Source: Anniella stebbinsi (taxonomy: Eukaryota > Chordata > Lepidosauria > Squamata > Anniellidae). Taken from it: DNA of 64,000 nt. The stretch spans positions 404,277,154-404,341,153 of the forward strand of contig JARDYH010000001.1 in assembly GCA_029215795.1 (NCBI GenBank), written 5' to 3'. This document shows, piece by piece, positions 24,008 through 33,842 of the stretch. How positions within the stretch are numbered: position 1 is the stretch's first letter; the number at the start of each line of letters is the position of its first letter. Under the pieces are notes generated by a model, which saw nothing but the letters and a program-made list of their open reading frames with translations, was not told the origin of the DNA and did no database searches. A program made the position numbers and the translations under genes.

Positions 24008-27000
24008 AATAACTTACATATTTATACTTGTGTGTATAGATTTCCATTCAAAGTCTAGCTTAGCATTTTATGCAAGAAACAAATGTGGGAAATGAACAAA
24101 GCCATTTAACATCGTGGTTGTGTTCCACGTTTAGGAATGGATTGATTACCGTTTAGCTTGGGAACCTTCAGAGTACGATGGCATAAACAAGTTGAGGATA
24201 CCAGCTAAGAAAGTCTGGCTCCCGGACATTGTGCTGTACAATAAGTAAGTCCATTTGCGCCCCTTCACCTTGTAAAATGGAGTACTATGAACGTAGGGAC
24301 TGACTTAGGGTCAAACCAGGAGTGAGGCATTCATATCCTTAGCTGTGAGGTGGAGGATTCCCATCTCTGTCCCCTGAAAAATAGCTGGAGCCAACAGGAG
24401 ATTTAAGCACCTAAGAAGAGCCATGCTGGATCAAACCAAGGATCTCTCTAGTCCAGCACTTCATTCGCACAGTGGCCAATTCCCTACCTCTGAGTTAAGC
24501 AAAGCTTGTGGAATTGTTGTGTATGTATATATGTATATGCCGTGTTTCTAATAAATATTAAAGGCAGCTTACAATCAAAATAAAACAATACAGAATGATT
24601 AAAATAATGATAACTACTTTGTCATTATTTCCCTCCTTTCCCAACTATCCTCCTTCTACAAATAACTCAGTCAATCAGGAATGTTGTCATAAAAATCATG
24701 ATGCCACAACACCATGTAAGGAATGAGATTTGGCTACATGACTGCATTGCAAAGCCAGTTCACAGCGAGGTCAAGAAAGCATCGCCCTCTCTCTGAATTG
24801 GCTTTCTGGTGTCATCAGATAGCCAGATCTGAATGACTACACAGTATCATCAGAAACCCAACTCAGAGTGAGCGTAGGAGGCATTGCCCTGACTCCAAAT
24901 AGGTATCAGAATGGGAGCTGCACTGCAAACATGTTCAGCCCTTTTTCCAACCCCACCTGAAAACTTACTGAAATATGGAGGCACATTTTATATAGGACAA
25001 AAATGTTCACAATAGGTACCCCAAATGTTTCAGCTTGGCTGTGCTTGACACTTCTCCTTCTGTTTCCTTAATTACATGTATTCCCACTTTCCCTCTGTGG
25101 CAATGTGCAAAGCAAAGCAAGCAACAGTGCAGCTAAGCCTACATTGGGACTACTCCCCCTCCCCACATCAAGGTTAACCCCAATATATGGGGGATCATGC
25201 TATTAGTGCTCAGTTTGGGCTGGCATGAACACTCGAGGCTTATGAGTTCTTTAACGGTCCCAAAAGGCCCCCAAACGTCAGAAGTAATCAGTTATATGTC
25301 AGGTCACAAAAGTAGGCTGACCACGAATATACTTTCAAACCCACAAAGTACTCTGTCTCTGCCATAGCTGTATTTTTCTCTTCTTGGTTTCTTTAGTGCC
25401 GACGGCACGTACGAGGTCTCAGTGTATACGAATGTGATTGTGAAGAACAACGGGAGCATTTTATGGCTGCCTCCGGCCATCTACAAGAGCGCCTGCAAGA
25501 TCGAAGTGAAACATTTCCCCTTTGACCAACAGAACTGCACCTTAAAGTTCCGCTCGTGGACATACGACCACTCCGAAATCGACATGGTTCTGAAAAACCA
25601 CTCGGCTGGCATGGATGACTTTAAGCCCAGTGGCGAATGGGACATTGTGGCTCTCCCTGGGCGGCGAACTGAGAACCCCTTCGACCCGAAATACGTGGAC
25701 GTAACGTATGACTTCATCATTAAGAGGAAGCCCCTCTTCTATACCATCAACCTCATCATCCCTTGTGTGCTCATCACGTCCTTGGCCATCCTGGTGTTCT
25801 ACCTGCCGTCGGACTGCGGGGAAAAGATGACGTTGTGCATTTCCGTCCTGCTTGCTTTGACTGTGTTCTTGCTGCTGATCTCAAAAATTGTCCCCCCAAC
25901 ATCCCTCGACGTCCCGCTGATTGGAAAGTACCTCATGTTCACCATGATCCTGGTGACCTTCTCGATCGTCACCAGCGTCTGTGTGCTGAACGTCCACCAC
26001 AGATCTCCCAGCACTCATGTCATGCCGCCCTGGGTGAAGGTGGTCTTCCTTCAGAGACTGCCCCGCTTCCTGTTCATGAGGCGCCCTGAGAACAACTCAG
26101 CCAGGCAAAGGCTGCACAACCAGAAGAGGAATAAGACCGGGACGACTTGCCCCGATTCGGCCAACCTCTACAAGGGTTCCACCTACTTTGTGAACACAGC
26201 CTCGGCCAAAAAGTATGACCTGAACCTGGCAGATAATTCCGATCACTGCGGCAGCCATCAAGACGTCCGGCTGCGGTCATCAGCGAAGTTTTCCCCCGAG
26301 GTCCAAGAAGCTATTGATGGCGTCACTTTCATAGCGGAGCACATGAGAGGCGAGGACAGCAGTGAGAGTGTAGGTTTGTCCCTGGAAATCTGAGGTGCTT
26401 CTTCTCTTGTGAAGAAGAGAAATACATTTCTGTTCTCACAGCCATTTCAAAGTCATGGTAATTCATTTGTGTAGTTCCAAGATCGCTGTCATCATTTTAT
26501 TTGTTTTATCTGTTGTGACATTTATATCCCACCATTTTTTCCGTCAAGGAACTAAAGGCACCGTACACGCCCCCCCTTCTCTCCATTTTATCCTCACAAT
26601 GATCCTGTGAGGTAGGACAGGCTGACAGTCCATGCCTGGCCCAAACTTGCTCAGTGGGGGGCAGGCATAAAGGCAAAGGGGGTTGGGCTAAAGGCAGAAG
26701 GGTACAAAAATAAATCAAATGAACAAAACAGCCCAGCCTATTGTAGCGTGAAGGTCTTCCTGCCTGTCACTGCGCCTTGGGGGGAGGCATTTTGATCTTT
26801 TAGAATGGGGGGGGGAACTGTACAAGAGTGGGAAACCGCCCAAGAATTGACTGTTAGGGGAAAGGGGTTTGGGAGCTGGACGGACACCCGAGGCAGGCTG
26901 TATGTGGCCCCTGGGCCTTAGATGTCCAACTCCTGCACTAAAAAAAAAATCTCACACTTGACTGCCATTCTATGCACATTGTTACATGGGAGCGAACTCC

Positions 27001-27883
27001 ATTGAGCTCAGTGGCACTTATGTCTGGCTGTGTAAGTTCAGCTGTAAAACACACCAAGCTTAAACAAAAGCTGTCATTGCTCCTGCTCTGAAAAATGGCC
27101 CGGAGCCCAGCTCCGCTGTGTTTTGATCTGGCAGGGCTCTTCTTTTGTCCTTCTGGGACTGTCTCTGGAAAATAGGGTCCCTTGCGATGTGTGGAGAAGG
27201 CACTGCTCCTCTCAGCTACCTCCACAAGAGAGGTTTAATGCTCTTTGAAGGCTCATTATAAATTTTACCTCCACACCAGCGGAGCGCAAAACGGGCGTAG
27301 AGGCGCGTTATCTCCCGGATTATGCGCATTATCGAATGCGCGTTAAATAGCGACTTTTATTTTGCTCCGGCCGTTAAAGCGCATTTTCGCAGTGTGAACA
27401 AGCGATTATGCACGTTAACTTCTTGTAAAGCGCTTTTTGGACATCAATTAATGCGCTTCGCCGCCTCTCGCCGCCTCCCGTGCAGAGGGATTAGGAGTAA
27501 ATGCGCGTCAGCGATAATGCGCATAATCCCCGAACCGGGCGCAAAAGCGCATCCTTGTGGAGGGGGCCTCGGACTTTAAACCCTCAGGTAGCATCCCTGG
27601 TCATTCCTTTGCTTCCATTTCAAATGAACTAAGAAAATATGAGTTCTGTAAAAGCCATCAAGGAAGGGTCATTAAGAAATCAGGGCAGGCCAGTAGAACG
27701 AGAGGGAGAAATATGCAATTGGTTCTTTATTACATGCATTTCATTTGTTTATTCTTGCAGGTCGTTGAGGACTGGAAATACGTTGCCATGGTAGTGGACA
27801 GGCTGTTTCTCTGGATATTTGTCTTCGTTTGCATTCTGGGCACTGTTGGGCTATTCATACAGCCGCTTGTTCAAAACCACTAG
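16552..27883 (+). CDS. CHRNB4: Neuronal nicotinic acetylcholine receptor subunit beta-4, six exons
   Basis: Exons are 16552-16606, 19406-19551, 23302-23346, 24135-24244, 25397-26369 and 27761-27883. All have GT/AG borders and the joined frame is open for 483 residues (human about 498). The product is the non-alpha subunit of the pentameric acetylcholine-gated cation channel of autonomic ganglia, pairing with alpha3 and optionally alpha5. Visible parts are a signal peptide (about 1-20), a Cys-loop C152-C166 with 13 residues between and an NCT glycosylation site, M1 about 231-256, M2 260-284, M3 291-317, a variable cytoplasmic loop, and M4 about 457-477. Loop C ([15 protein letters not shown]) has no adjacent cysteine pair, as expected of a beta subunit, and the M2-M3 stretch [18 protein letters not shown] is beta4-like. 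The C-terminal tail after M4 (about QPLVQNH) is shorter than in mammals. CHRNA3 follows on the same strand 5.9 kb downstream. Identity is very secure; start and exon 1 are slightly less so. Confidence 0.96.
18193..18243. repeat. (GATA)n microsatellite in CHRNB4 intron 1
   Basis: About twelve GATA units. Confidence 0.92.
18661..18830. repeat. 52-bp minisatellite in CHRNB4 intron 1
   Basis: GTTAAGC recurs at 18661, 18713, 18765 and 18817, exactly 52 bases apart. Each unit continues with a CGGC-like word, a GGA(A/G)CA-type block and a purine-rich AGAGAAG stretch. Three full units and a partial fourth, diverged from one another. Confidence 0.8.
19406..19551 (+). CDS. CHRNB4: CHRNB4 exon 2
   Basis: 146 nt after a TACAG acceptor. 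It encodes the mature N-terminus ([20 protein letters not shown] and on to SQLINV), the first helix and beta strand of the extracellular domain. NIS is a potential N-glycosylation site. The donor is GTGAGTTTG; a CR1 LINE copy begins within about ten bases of it. Confidence 0.95.
19560..20195 (+). mobile_element. CR1 LINE 3' fragment starting beside CHRNB4 exon 2
   Basis: Starts with ATGACCACAAGCTGAATATG, about nine bases into intron 2, and runs to TCTACGATTCTATGA. It carries [20 protein letters not shown] and [20 protein letters not shown] in broken frames. It is colinear with 5163-5850. The 5' truncation point coincides with the splice donor region. Confidence 0.88.
20370..20450 (+). repeat. 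SINE 3' fragment
   Basis: GACAGGGTTGTTGGAAGGTT through GTGGGGTATAAATGCAAT matches the 3' half of the SINE at 612-832. Confidence 0.5.
20816..21500 (-). mobile_element. CpG-rich MITE, copy B, split by a nested element
   Basis: Left part 20816-21020 and right part 21341-21500 together make one inverted copy of the 2899-3254 family. The most diverged copy, with many CpGs decayed, it is broken by a hAT-like foldback element at 21021-21340. Confidence 0.75.
21021..21340. mobile_element. Foldback hAT-like MITE nested in copy B
   Basis: Starts TAGGCTGACCATATGAAAAG and ends as the inverse of TAGGCTGACCATCTGAAAAG; the two halves are inverted copies over about 150 bases. It is flanked by CGCATTAA (21013-21020) and TGCATTAA (21341-21348), an 8-bp target duplication with one mismatch, which points to the hAT superfamily. 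Confidence 0.85.
22652..22691. repeat. (GA)n microsatellite
   Basis: About 20 GA units in CHRNB4 intron 2. A (TTG)n tract follows at 22842-22867. Confidence 0.9.
22955..23232 (+). mobile_element. Non-autonomous DNA element before CHRNB4 exon 3
   Basis: Homologous in inverse orientation to 6900-7165. Ends about 70 bases before the exon 3 acceptor. No coding capacity. Confidence 0.55.
23302..23346 (+). CDS. CHRNB4: CHRNB4 exon 3 (45 nt)
   Basis: Encodes [15 protein letters not shown], a near-invariant beta-strand segment containing the complementary-face tryptophan (loop D). It has a pyrimidine-rich acceptor and a GTAAGG donor. The phase 0/0 length of 45 nt matches the family. Confidence 0.97.
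23480..23606 (+). mobile_element. L2-type LINE 3' end in CHRNB4 intron 3
   Basis: TTGTTGTTCCCCGCCTCGAT then CTGGATGGAGAGGCGGATTA and (AAAT)n. The same 3' end, inverted, terminates the RT-bearing element at 51536. Confidence 0.75.
23612..23706. repeat. Foldback repeat (ACTACAACTCCCA family), good copy
   Basis: CAGACGTGTTGAACTACAAC on the left pairs with GTTGTAGTCCAACACATCTG on the right; the arms extend to CCTGGTGCC and GGCAACAGG. About 35-bp arms. Confidence 0.75.
23975..24003. repeat. (GA)n microsatellite
   Basis: About 14 GA units in CHRNB4 intron 3. Confidence 0.88.
24135..24244 (+). CDS. CHRNB4: CHRNB4 exon 4
   Basis: 110 nt encoding [20 protein letters not shown] through the loop A motif [10 protein letters not shown]. 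It ends in phase 2 inside the last Asn codon, with donor GTAAGT. Confidence 0.97.
25397..26369 (+). CDS. CHRNB4: CHRNB4 exon 5 (Cys-loop, M1-M3, cytoplasmic loop)
   Basis: 973 nt. It starts with the TGCC that completes the AAT Asn codon and encodes the rest of the extracellular domain, the Cys-loop, M1 to M3 and most of the intracellular loop, ending ...RGEDSSES. The donor is GTAGGT. Read-through would meet a TGA seven codons on. The window is GC-richer than its surroundings, as expected for exon sequence. Confidence 0.98.
26508..26640. repeat. Interspersed repeat fragment in CHRNB4 intron 5
   Basis: TTTATATCCCACCATTTTTT, a TATCCTCACAATGATCCTGT block and GTGAGGTAGGACAGGCTGAC are wording common in squamate SINE/LINE 3' ends. 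Family not fixed. Confidence 0.45.
27215..27568 (-). mobile_element. CpG-rich MITE, copy C, in CHRNB4 intron 5
   Basis: Inverse orientation of the 2899-3254 family, well preserved from GCTCATTATAAATTTTACCT to CATCCTTGTGGAGGGGGCC. Its right edge is 193 bases before CHRNB4 exon 6. Confidence 0.82.
27761..27883 (+). CDS. CHRNB4: CHRNB4 exon 6 (M4) and stop
   Basis: Acceptor TTCTTGCAG, then [18 protein letters not shown], the M4 helix and a short tail ending in TAG at 27881-27883. Exon sizes and phase agree with exon 5. Confidence 0.96.
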   Translation, partial: VVEDWKYVAMVVDRLFLWIFVFVCILGTVGLFIQPLVQNH

Positions 27884-28900
27884 CCTGTTGTGAGCCCTTA
27901 AGCTAGCGGAATCCTACACTGACGACAGCTTAATCATGGATTGGGCCGGATTCTGCTTTGAGTTCCACAAGTGTAATTTCAAAGTCCAGTGATTTATGCA
28001 GATTTTTTCCCTGGGGGTGGGGGTGGGGGAAGAACCCCATATGACATCTTTACTTGATTTACTTGATTTCTTTAACATGCATTTATATCCACCCTTATCC
28101 TGGACTCTCATGGCGAGTGACATGGCGAGCAACAAATAATGATATAAATTTAATAGTCTGCTTTTTAACTCCAGTCACCAGACAGATTCTTCTCTTACTT
28201 GGCTTCCCCGTTATGGCCAGAGCTAGGACTCTGGCCCACCTCCAGGGCTCCATCTGCCAAGCACCTATGGAGAAAATGCCTTCTCTCTATGCACCCTTTT
28301 AAGCTGGAACTTGTTGAACTGTTCAACTGTTTTGTTTATTTGGCCTTTTCAGCAAAATACATAATTTACGGGGGGGTCGTTAAGTTCATTCAAACATTTG
28401 TCTTCAGCTGGTTGTTTGAAATCCAAAACTGGGTCATGATGGGTCAGCCCAAAGGTGGGTCGTGCGAACAATATGACTGTGAAGTCCATTTGTATTTTTA
28501 AGCTTTTGGTTTTTTTTAAAGGAAGGGGAAGGAGTGCAGTACTATTTAGGTGTGACTCTGAACGTGCATGGGGGATTGGGATTGCTCCCCCCGCCCTGCA
28601 AAACATACATACGTGTGTTTGGCATAATATTTGAAAGAGCCTCTGCACATTAAAGTCCAGAACAATGTCAACCTCAGCATAAGAGCATACAAATTGTACG
28701 TGCCTAGGTTGTGTATGCATGACTGAGTACCCTTTCATAGGCAGTGTTATAGACCTAGTTTGGACATAATGCTTGACCATAGTTTAGCATTACAAGAATG
28801 AGCATAAGCGCTCCTTGGGCTTGTATGTTCCCTTCGTCTCTCTCTCACTCCAGTGCGGCAGCAAGAGGAGTTTGGAGGCTTTCACGCCTGACAAATTGAT

Positions 28901-28958
28901 TAATCTTAACTATGGCTTGTTGAAACAAGCCAACTTCAAACCATAGTTAAGATTAACT
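28901..28958. repeat. Hairpin inside a probable Harbinger-type MITE
   Basis: TTAATCTTAACTATGG is repeated in inverse as CCATAGTTAAGATTAA. It sits in a wider stretch (about 28750-28985) whose wording (TTTGGACATAATGCTTGACC, CATGGTTAATC) resembles Harbinger-derived MITEs. Outer ends are not clean. Confidence 0.5.
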
Positions 28959-28985
28959 GTACTTTAAGAGGAAACCATGGTTAAT

Positions 28986-29903
28986 CTAAAATGGAAATGG
29001 AAGCTTCCAATCTCCTCCTCACGGCCATGGCAGAAGGTCCCGTTCTTGCCATCCATGCCACACAGGTCAATACCTGCCTTAACAGGAGGAGTCCTGTGGG
29101 TCAGGGATCTGGCTAGCAGAGGAGTTGTCCAGCGGAGAGACTAGAGCAAGAAAGGTGTGGCTTCAGCCAGCGCCAGGCTCCAACTGAGCCACTTGAGAAG
29201 GGGTGCTGAGGCCCCACCCCATCCTGGCTCATCATTAAGGCCCTGATCCAGAGCACAGTTCCTCCTCATGAGCAGGACTCAGGGATATTTGACATGCTGT
29301 CAGACAGGCACTGCGCCTCCAGGTTTGGCCTTACCTCCAGAGGGGCTGCTGCGGTCCGGGGGTGATCCTGGTGGGCCTGGAGAAAGGGGGTGGGAGCAAT
29401 CCAGGTGCTTTGGTTCATCTTATGCCACAGCTTCCTCTGACCCTCATGTCCACCAGGACCAATGAAGGGTCCTCCTCCAAGGTCTGATCAAGTTCTAAGG
29501 TGATCCTGCAAGGAAGATGGTGGGATATGACACGGAGGAGGAGGAGGAGCACAAAGGAGAGGAGGAGCATACAAGCCCCATCCTCTCTGCAGCCCATCCT
29601 TGTAATACATGATTTTGCATTACTGGTGAACCAGGCCATTGGCTTCTTCAGACATGATGGTGAACATGTATAGTGGGCAGCATCTGTGGGCACTTTCCTC
29701 TTCTACATGCCTTCAGAGTCATGTCTAAGCCAAGGGCAGCTTTCCCCAACCTGATGCCCTTCCCGGGTGTTGGCCATGCTGGCTAGGGATGATGGGAATT
29801 GCAGTCCAATCAATTTGGAGAGCACCATGTTGGAGAAGGCTGTCCTAGAGTAAACCATTAATATTGAGGAGGGATGGAAAGAAATAAGGAAAACGTGGGA
29901 GGC

Positions 29904-29945
<42 letters not shown>

Positions 29946-30770
29946 TTAAAAAGGAAAGTGGACACAACACAGTTTGGGGCGGGATCCAGGTCTGAAAAGA
30001 TTGCAACTATTGCATTAAAATGCTTTATTTTTGGTCTTTTATAGAAATGGGATGAAGTATGTATGTAACGTGCTGACTTTGATCTGAGTGCACAAGGACT
30101 ACCTATTAAAAAGTAGTTTTTTACTTAAACACTTCCTTTATTTCACACGTTAAGTCCCCTGTTGCTCCAGTATTTGTTTTACACCTGATTCATATCCACT
30201 TGTGTTGTTTTAGCAGAAAAGCAATTGCTCAAGGTCAATCACAAAGAGAAACATGCATATGCCCCTGCTGTCATCATACTACAGTTACACACTCCTGACT
30301 TTCCCGAAGGGGTGAGAGGTGGCTGTTAATCGCTATATCCAATTTTGGTTTCATCACAGCACTGAGATCTGAGATCTACACACAGAGTGGGATGGTGGTG
30401 ATTTTTGAAATGCAGGTGCTCATCACGACAGTCCCCATAGCCATATCCCCAGGAGAGTCCAACAACGCAGGCAGCTGTGTGGACCCATAGCGACACACCC
30501 CTTCCAGGAGTTCTCATTTGCTAGGGACTGGTCTTTTCTAAGACAGTTGGGTCTGAAGTGCCCAACAGGGGACAATACATTTTTGCTGGTGAAATTCATC
30601 CCCCCCCCTTCCCACCCACCGGCTACTGTGAGGATTGTAGCTCCACTCAGAGGGATCAGGGAAGTCAAAAGGGGGCCGGGGTGGCCAATGACATCACTGT
30701 CCCTGCTCATAAAGATGTGTCTGCGAGGCCTGGCTCCACTACACCCCTGGAAACACAGAGAAGCTGAATC
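28986..30770. other. Intergenic CHRNB4-CHRNA3, no gene
   Basis: Contains a foldback repeat (29738-29850) and (TA)n at 29906-29942. No exon or clear conserved element visible. The known mammalian enhancer between these genes could not be recognised. Confidence 0.4.
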
Positions 30771-31128
30771 GGGCCCCCTCCACAAGGATGCGCTTTTGCG
30801 CCCGGTTCGGGGATTATGCGCATTATCGCGGAGGCGCATTTACGCCTAATCCCTCTGCACGGGAGGCGGCGAGAGGCGGCGAAGCGCATTAATTGATGTC
30901 CAAAAAGCGCTTTACAAGAAGTTAACGCGCATAATCGCTTGTTCACACCGCGAAAATGCGCTTTAACGGCCGGAGCAAAATAAAAGTCGCTATTTAACGC
31001 GCATTCGAAAATGCGCATTATCGGGGAGATAACGCGCCTGTACGCCCGTTTTGCGCTCCGCTGGTGTGGAGGTAAAATTTATAATGAGCCTTCAAGGCTC
31101 ATTAAACGTCTCGTGTGGAGGAGGCCCC
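30771..31128 (+). mobile_element. CpG-rich MITE, copy D
   Basis: 358 bp, same orientation as copy A and nearly identical over long stretches (for example GAAAATGCGCTTTAACGGCC). Ends are GGGCCCCCTCCAC and the inverse of GGGGCCTCCTCCAC. Confidence 0.85.
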
Positions 31129-31639
31129 AGTCAGTGCTTTGCCTCTGTCTCATCTATAGATGACCTTAGAAAGAAACTCCTCCTAGCCCACACCCATCCA
31201 CCCCTTGCAGTGCATTGGGATAACTATGTCAAATATCGCTGACAAAGAATGGAGTGTTAGAAGTCAGGAACAGAATGGAAGAGGGGATGGCGAATGTGTG
31301 AGCCTCCAGCTGTTGGATTATAAGACCATCTTTCCTGGTTCTTGGGAATTGGAGTGCAACAACCTCTGGAGGACCACAGATTCTCCATGCCAGGATCAGA
31401 ATGTTAACAAGCAAGGGAGGGCATCTGCATGAAGAGCCCACGTGCAAAACTGCAGGTCTTTTAACCAAAATGGCTATCGGCCAGCTAAAGTCTGGGGTTG
31501 CCACAGACCCCCTCTAGCCCAGGACATCACACTGAGCTGCAGAGGTGCTGTCAACATCCCTTAAAACCCAGAGCAATGGTGGGGATGAGCTCCAGCTCTG
31601 AGCTGGACAGCCCTGTCTTAAGGGTCGTCCCTGAGCACT

Positions 31640-32560
31640 GGAAAAACTTGAAGCTAACAATTTATAATTTTTTGCAATAACATGTTCGTCATTCGTACGC
31701 AATACCATTTCAAATTCTGACTTTGTTCAAAATCCCATGTTTTCTTATCTACTTTAAACCTTTCAGACATTTGTAAATATGCAAACCATTGACATACATA
31801 GACTTCGTTCTGCAACTCATCTCTTGACTTTAGTTTGTATTCACCTGCTTTAGTTCTAATATATCCCTATATGTCAACCAATTGTACCTACTTGTAATTT
31901 CTCTTCTATAATGTGCCTCCTGTGCTGATATCCATACAGGTATTTTTGGATAGAACCTAGGTTTATATGTATTCCATATTCTCAAGATGGCACGTTGTAC
32001 ATAGTGGTTATTAAATTCTACATTGACCTTAACTTTATCATACCACAAATATCCATGCCATCCGTATCTCAACTCATGTCCTTCTAATTCCAGTAACCTT
32101 TTATTTTTCAACAAAATCCACTCTGTCATCCATACCAGACAACAGGCAGAAAAATATAGTTTTAAGTCTCGTAAACCTACACCTCCTCTTTCCTTTGATT
32201 GTTGTAATATTTTATATTTCACTCTTGGCTTTTTTGCTTTCCATACAAATTTAGCTATATCTTTCTGCCATTGTTTAAATGGTAACTCCAATGTCACAAT
32301 AGGTATTGTCTGGAACAAAAACATAATTCTTGGTAAAACATTCATCTTGATCATAGCTATTCTTCCCAACAGTGACAATTGAACCTTGTCCCACCTTGCG
32401 AAATCCTTTTTAATCTCATCCCACACCTTGACATAATTATTATGAAACAGCATACAATTCCTATTTCTTAGGGTAATACCCAGGTATTTTACATTTTTCT
32501 ATTTTAAAACCTGTTTTTCTGTCTGTTTTATTTGCTCTTGAAAATTCATATTTTTTGTTA
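31640..32560 (-). pseudogene. L1 LINE ORF2 C-terminal fragment
   Basis: The minus strand has a 207-codon open piece (32453-31830) with the L1 ORF2 signature after the reverse transcriptase: LLGRIAMIKMNVLPRIMFLF, then KDIAKFVWKAKKPRVKYKIL and a GGVGLRDLKLYFSACCLVW block. It is 5'- and 3'-truncated, with no RT or endonuclease domain left. Related to Tx1/L1-clade elements of reptiles. It lies between CHRNB4 and CHRNA3, antisense to both. Confidence 0.85.
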
Positions 32561-33585
32561 ACATCTTTCTCCTGAGCCTTTCTCTGAGGGTATCTCCAAA
32601 CCTTTCACTGAGCCTCAGAAGATGTCAAAATGCAGCAAGAAGGCCCACTGCTATTTTCCAAGCCTTTCCTTGATTCTCAAATGTTTTTTAAATGCATTCA
32701 CCACTGGAGAACTAGTGAGTGTATTTATGGAGCTCTGGCTGTGAATCAGATCATATTGTGATAGCAGGAACGTTTCCGCCATTGTGTGTGGCCACCAGCT
32801 GCCACTGCAAAAATCCCCTCTGCTGTCCAATAGTTTAAAATGGTATAATAATATGCAAATAACAATAAGAGCAAATTATTAAAACAGTCAAAAGTGCATG
32901 TGGCCTTTAGATGGCTGATTTGGAGCAGTTGTGATGAGACAGGCTACCTTGCTGGCTTCTCCTTCTCATCCTCCTCTGTGAGGGGTGGGGAGGCCTTGTG
33001 GCAAACTCATTTGGCAAGAAAATGTGGAACGGGACCCCTGTGGCTGCTTGCTTGGCTCCTGGCTCTGACCGGCTGAAGAGGACCACCCCAGGTTCCAAGC
33101 TTCAGCCTTCAGCCCATGACCCAGATCCTGCTTTCTTGCCCTTTCTGCTTCTGTCCTGCCCATTAAATGGAAATCCATAACCCTAAAGGACCTGTGGCAG
33201 ATCATTCACTAATGGTGTCCGATTCTCCGCCCTGCTGCTGAGAACTGCTTCCTTTCAAGGGCCACCTGAAATCCAGCGGCTCCCATGGGGCGATGTCCGT
33301 TCCATGTGCAATTCAATTATCCCATCTTCATTAAGTTGGGAAAAGAGCGCTTGCTGGCACCGGGTTTGGAAGAAGGATCTGATCCTGCCCATGTCACCAG
33401 CAACAAGAGCTCTTTGCTTTATCAGATTACCATCTTCGCTTATGCATCAGTGAACAGCCCTTTTCCTCCTTTGCCTTTGCAACAGTGGCTGGGGAGCAAT
33501 TCGTGCCTACGGTAGCTAGCTACACCTCTTTGGCAGACAATTCCCATCTGTTGCCGTGGACAGCCAGGAAAGGGGCAGGGCTGTA

Positions 33586-33587
<2 letters not shown>

Positions 33588-33624
<37 letters not shown>

Positions 33625-33627
33625 ACA
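33588..33627. repeat. (CA)n microsatellite upstream of CHRNA3
   Basis: About 19 CA units with one interruption, roughly 160-200 bases before the CHRNA3 start codon. Confidence 0.9.
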
Positions 33628-33787
33628 GATTCCTAGTACAGAACCATGGTCCAGAGTCCTTCTGACTACCCATTGATGGCATCCATCAGAAGCTAGGCTG
33701 TCCCTTTGCAAGTCTCTGCCTGTAGAATGCTGCCAGCTGACTGTCTCTCCGGCAGGCTCTGTGGATGACTGACAAATTCATAGCAAA

Positions 33788-33842
33788 ATGAGTAGGACTC
33801 AGAAGCTGCTTCTGGTTGTTGCTATTTCCTTCTACCTTGAAG
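33788..33842 (+). CDS. CHRNA3: CHRNA3 exon 1 (signal peptide)
   Basis: 55 nt encoding [18 protein letters not shown] plus one base of Gly. It is a hydrophobic leader much shorter than the human one. The donor is GTGAGT. Phase 1 matches the exon 2 acceptor at 37932. Confidence 0.85.

Noticed and set aside
25763..26089. 108-codon + frame and antisense frames inside CHRNB4 exon 5
   Set aside because: Shadow frames of a GC-rich, strongly conserved receptor exon; the same applies to frames overlapping CHRNA3 exon 5.
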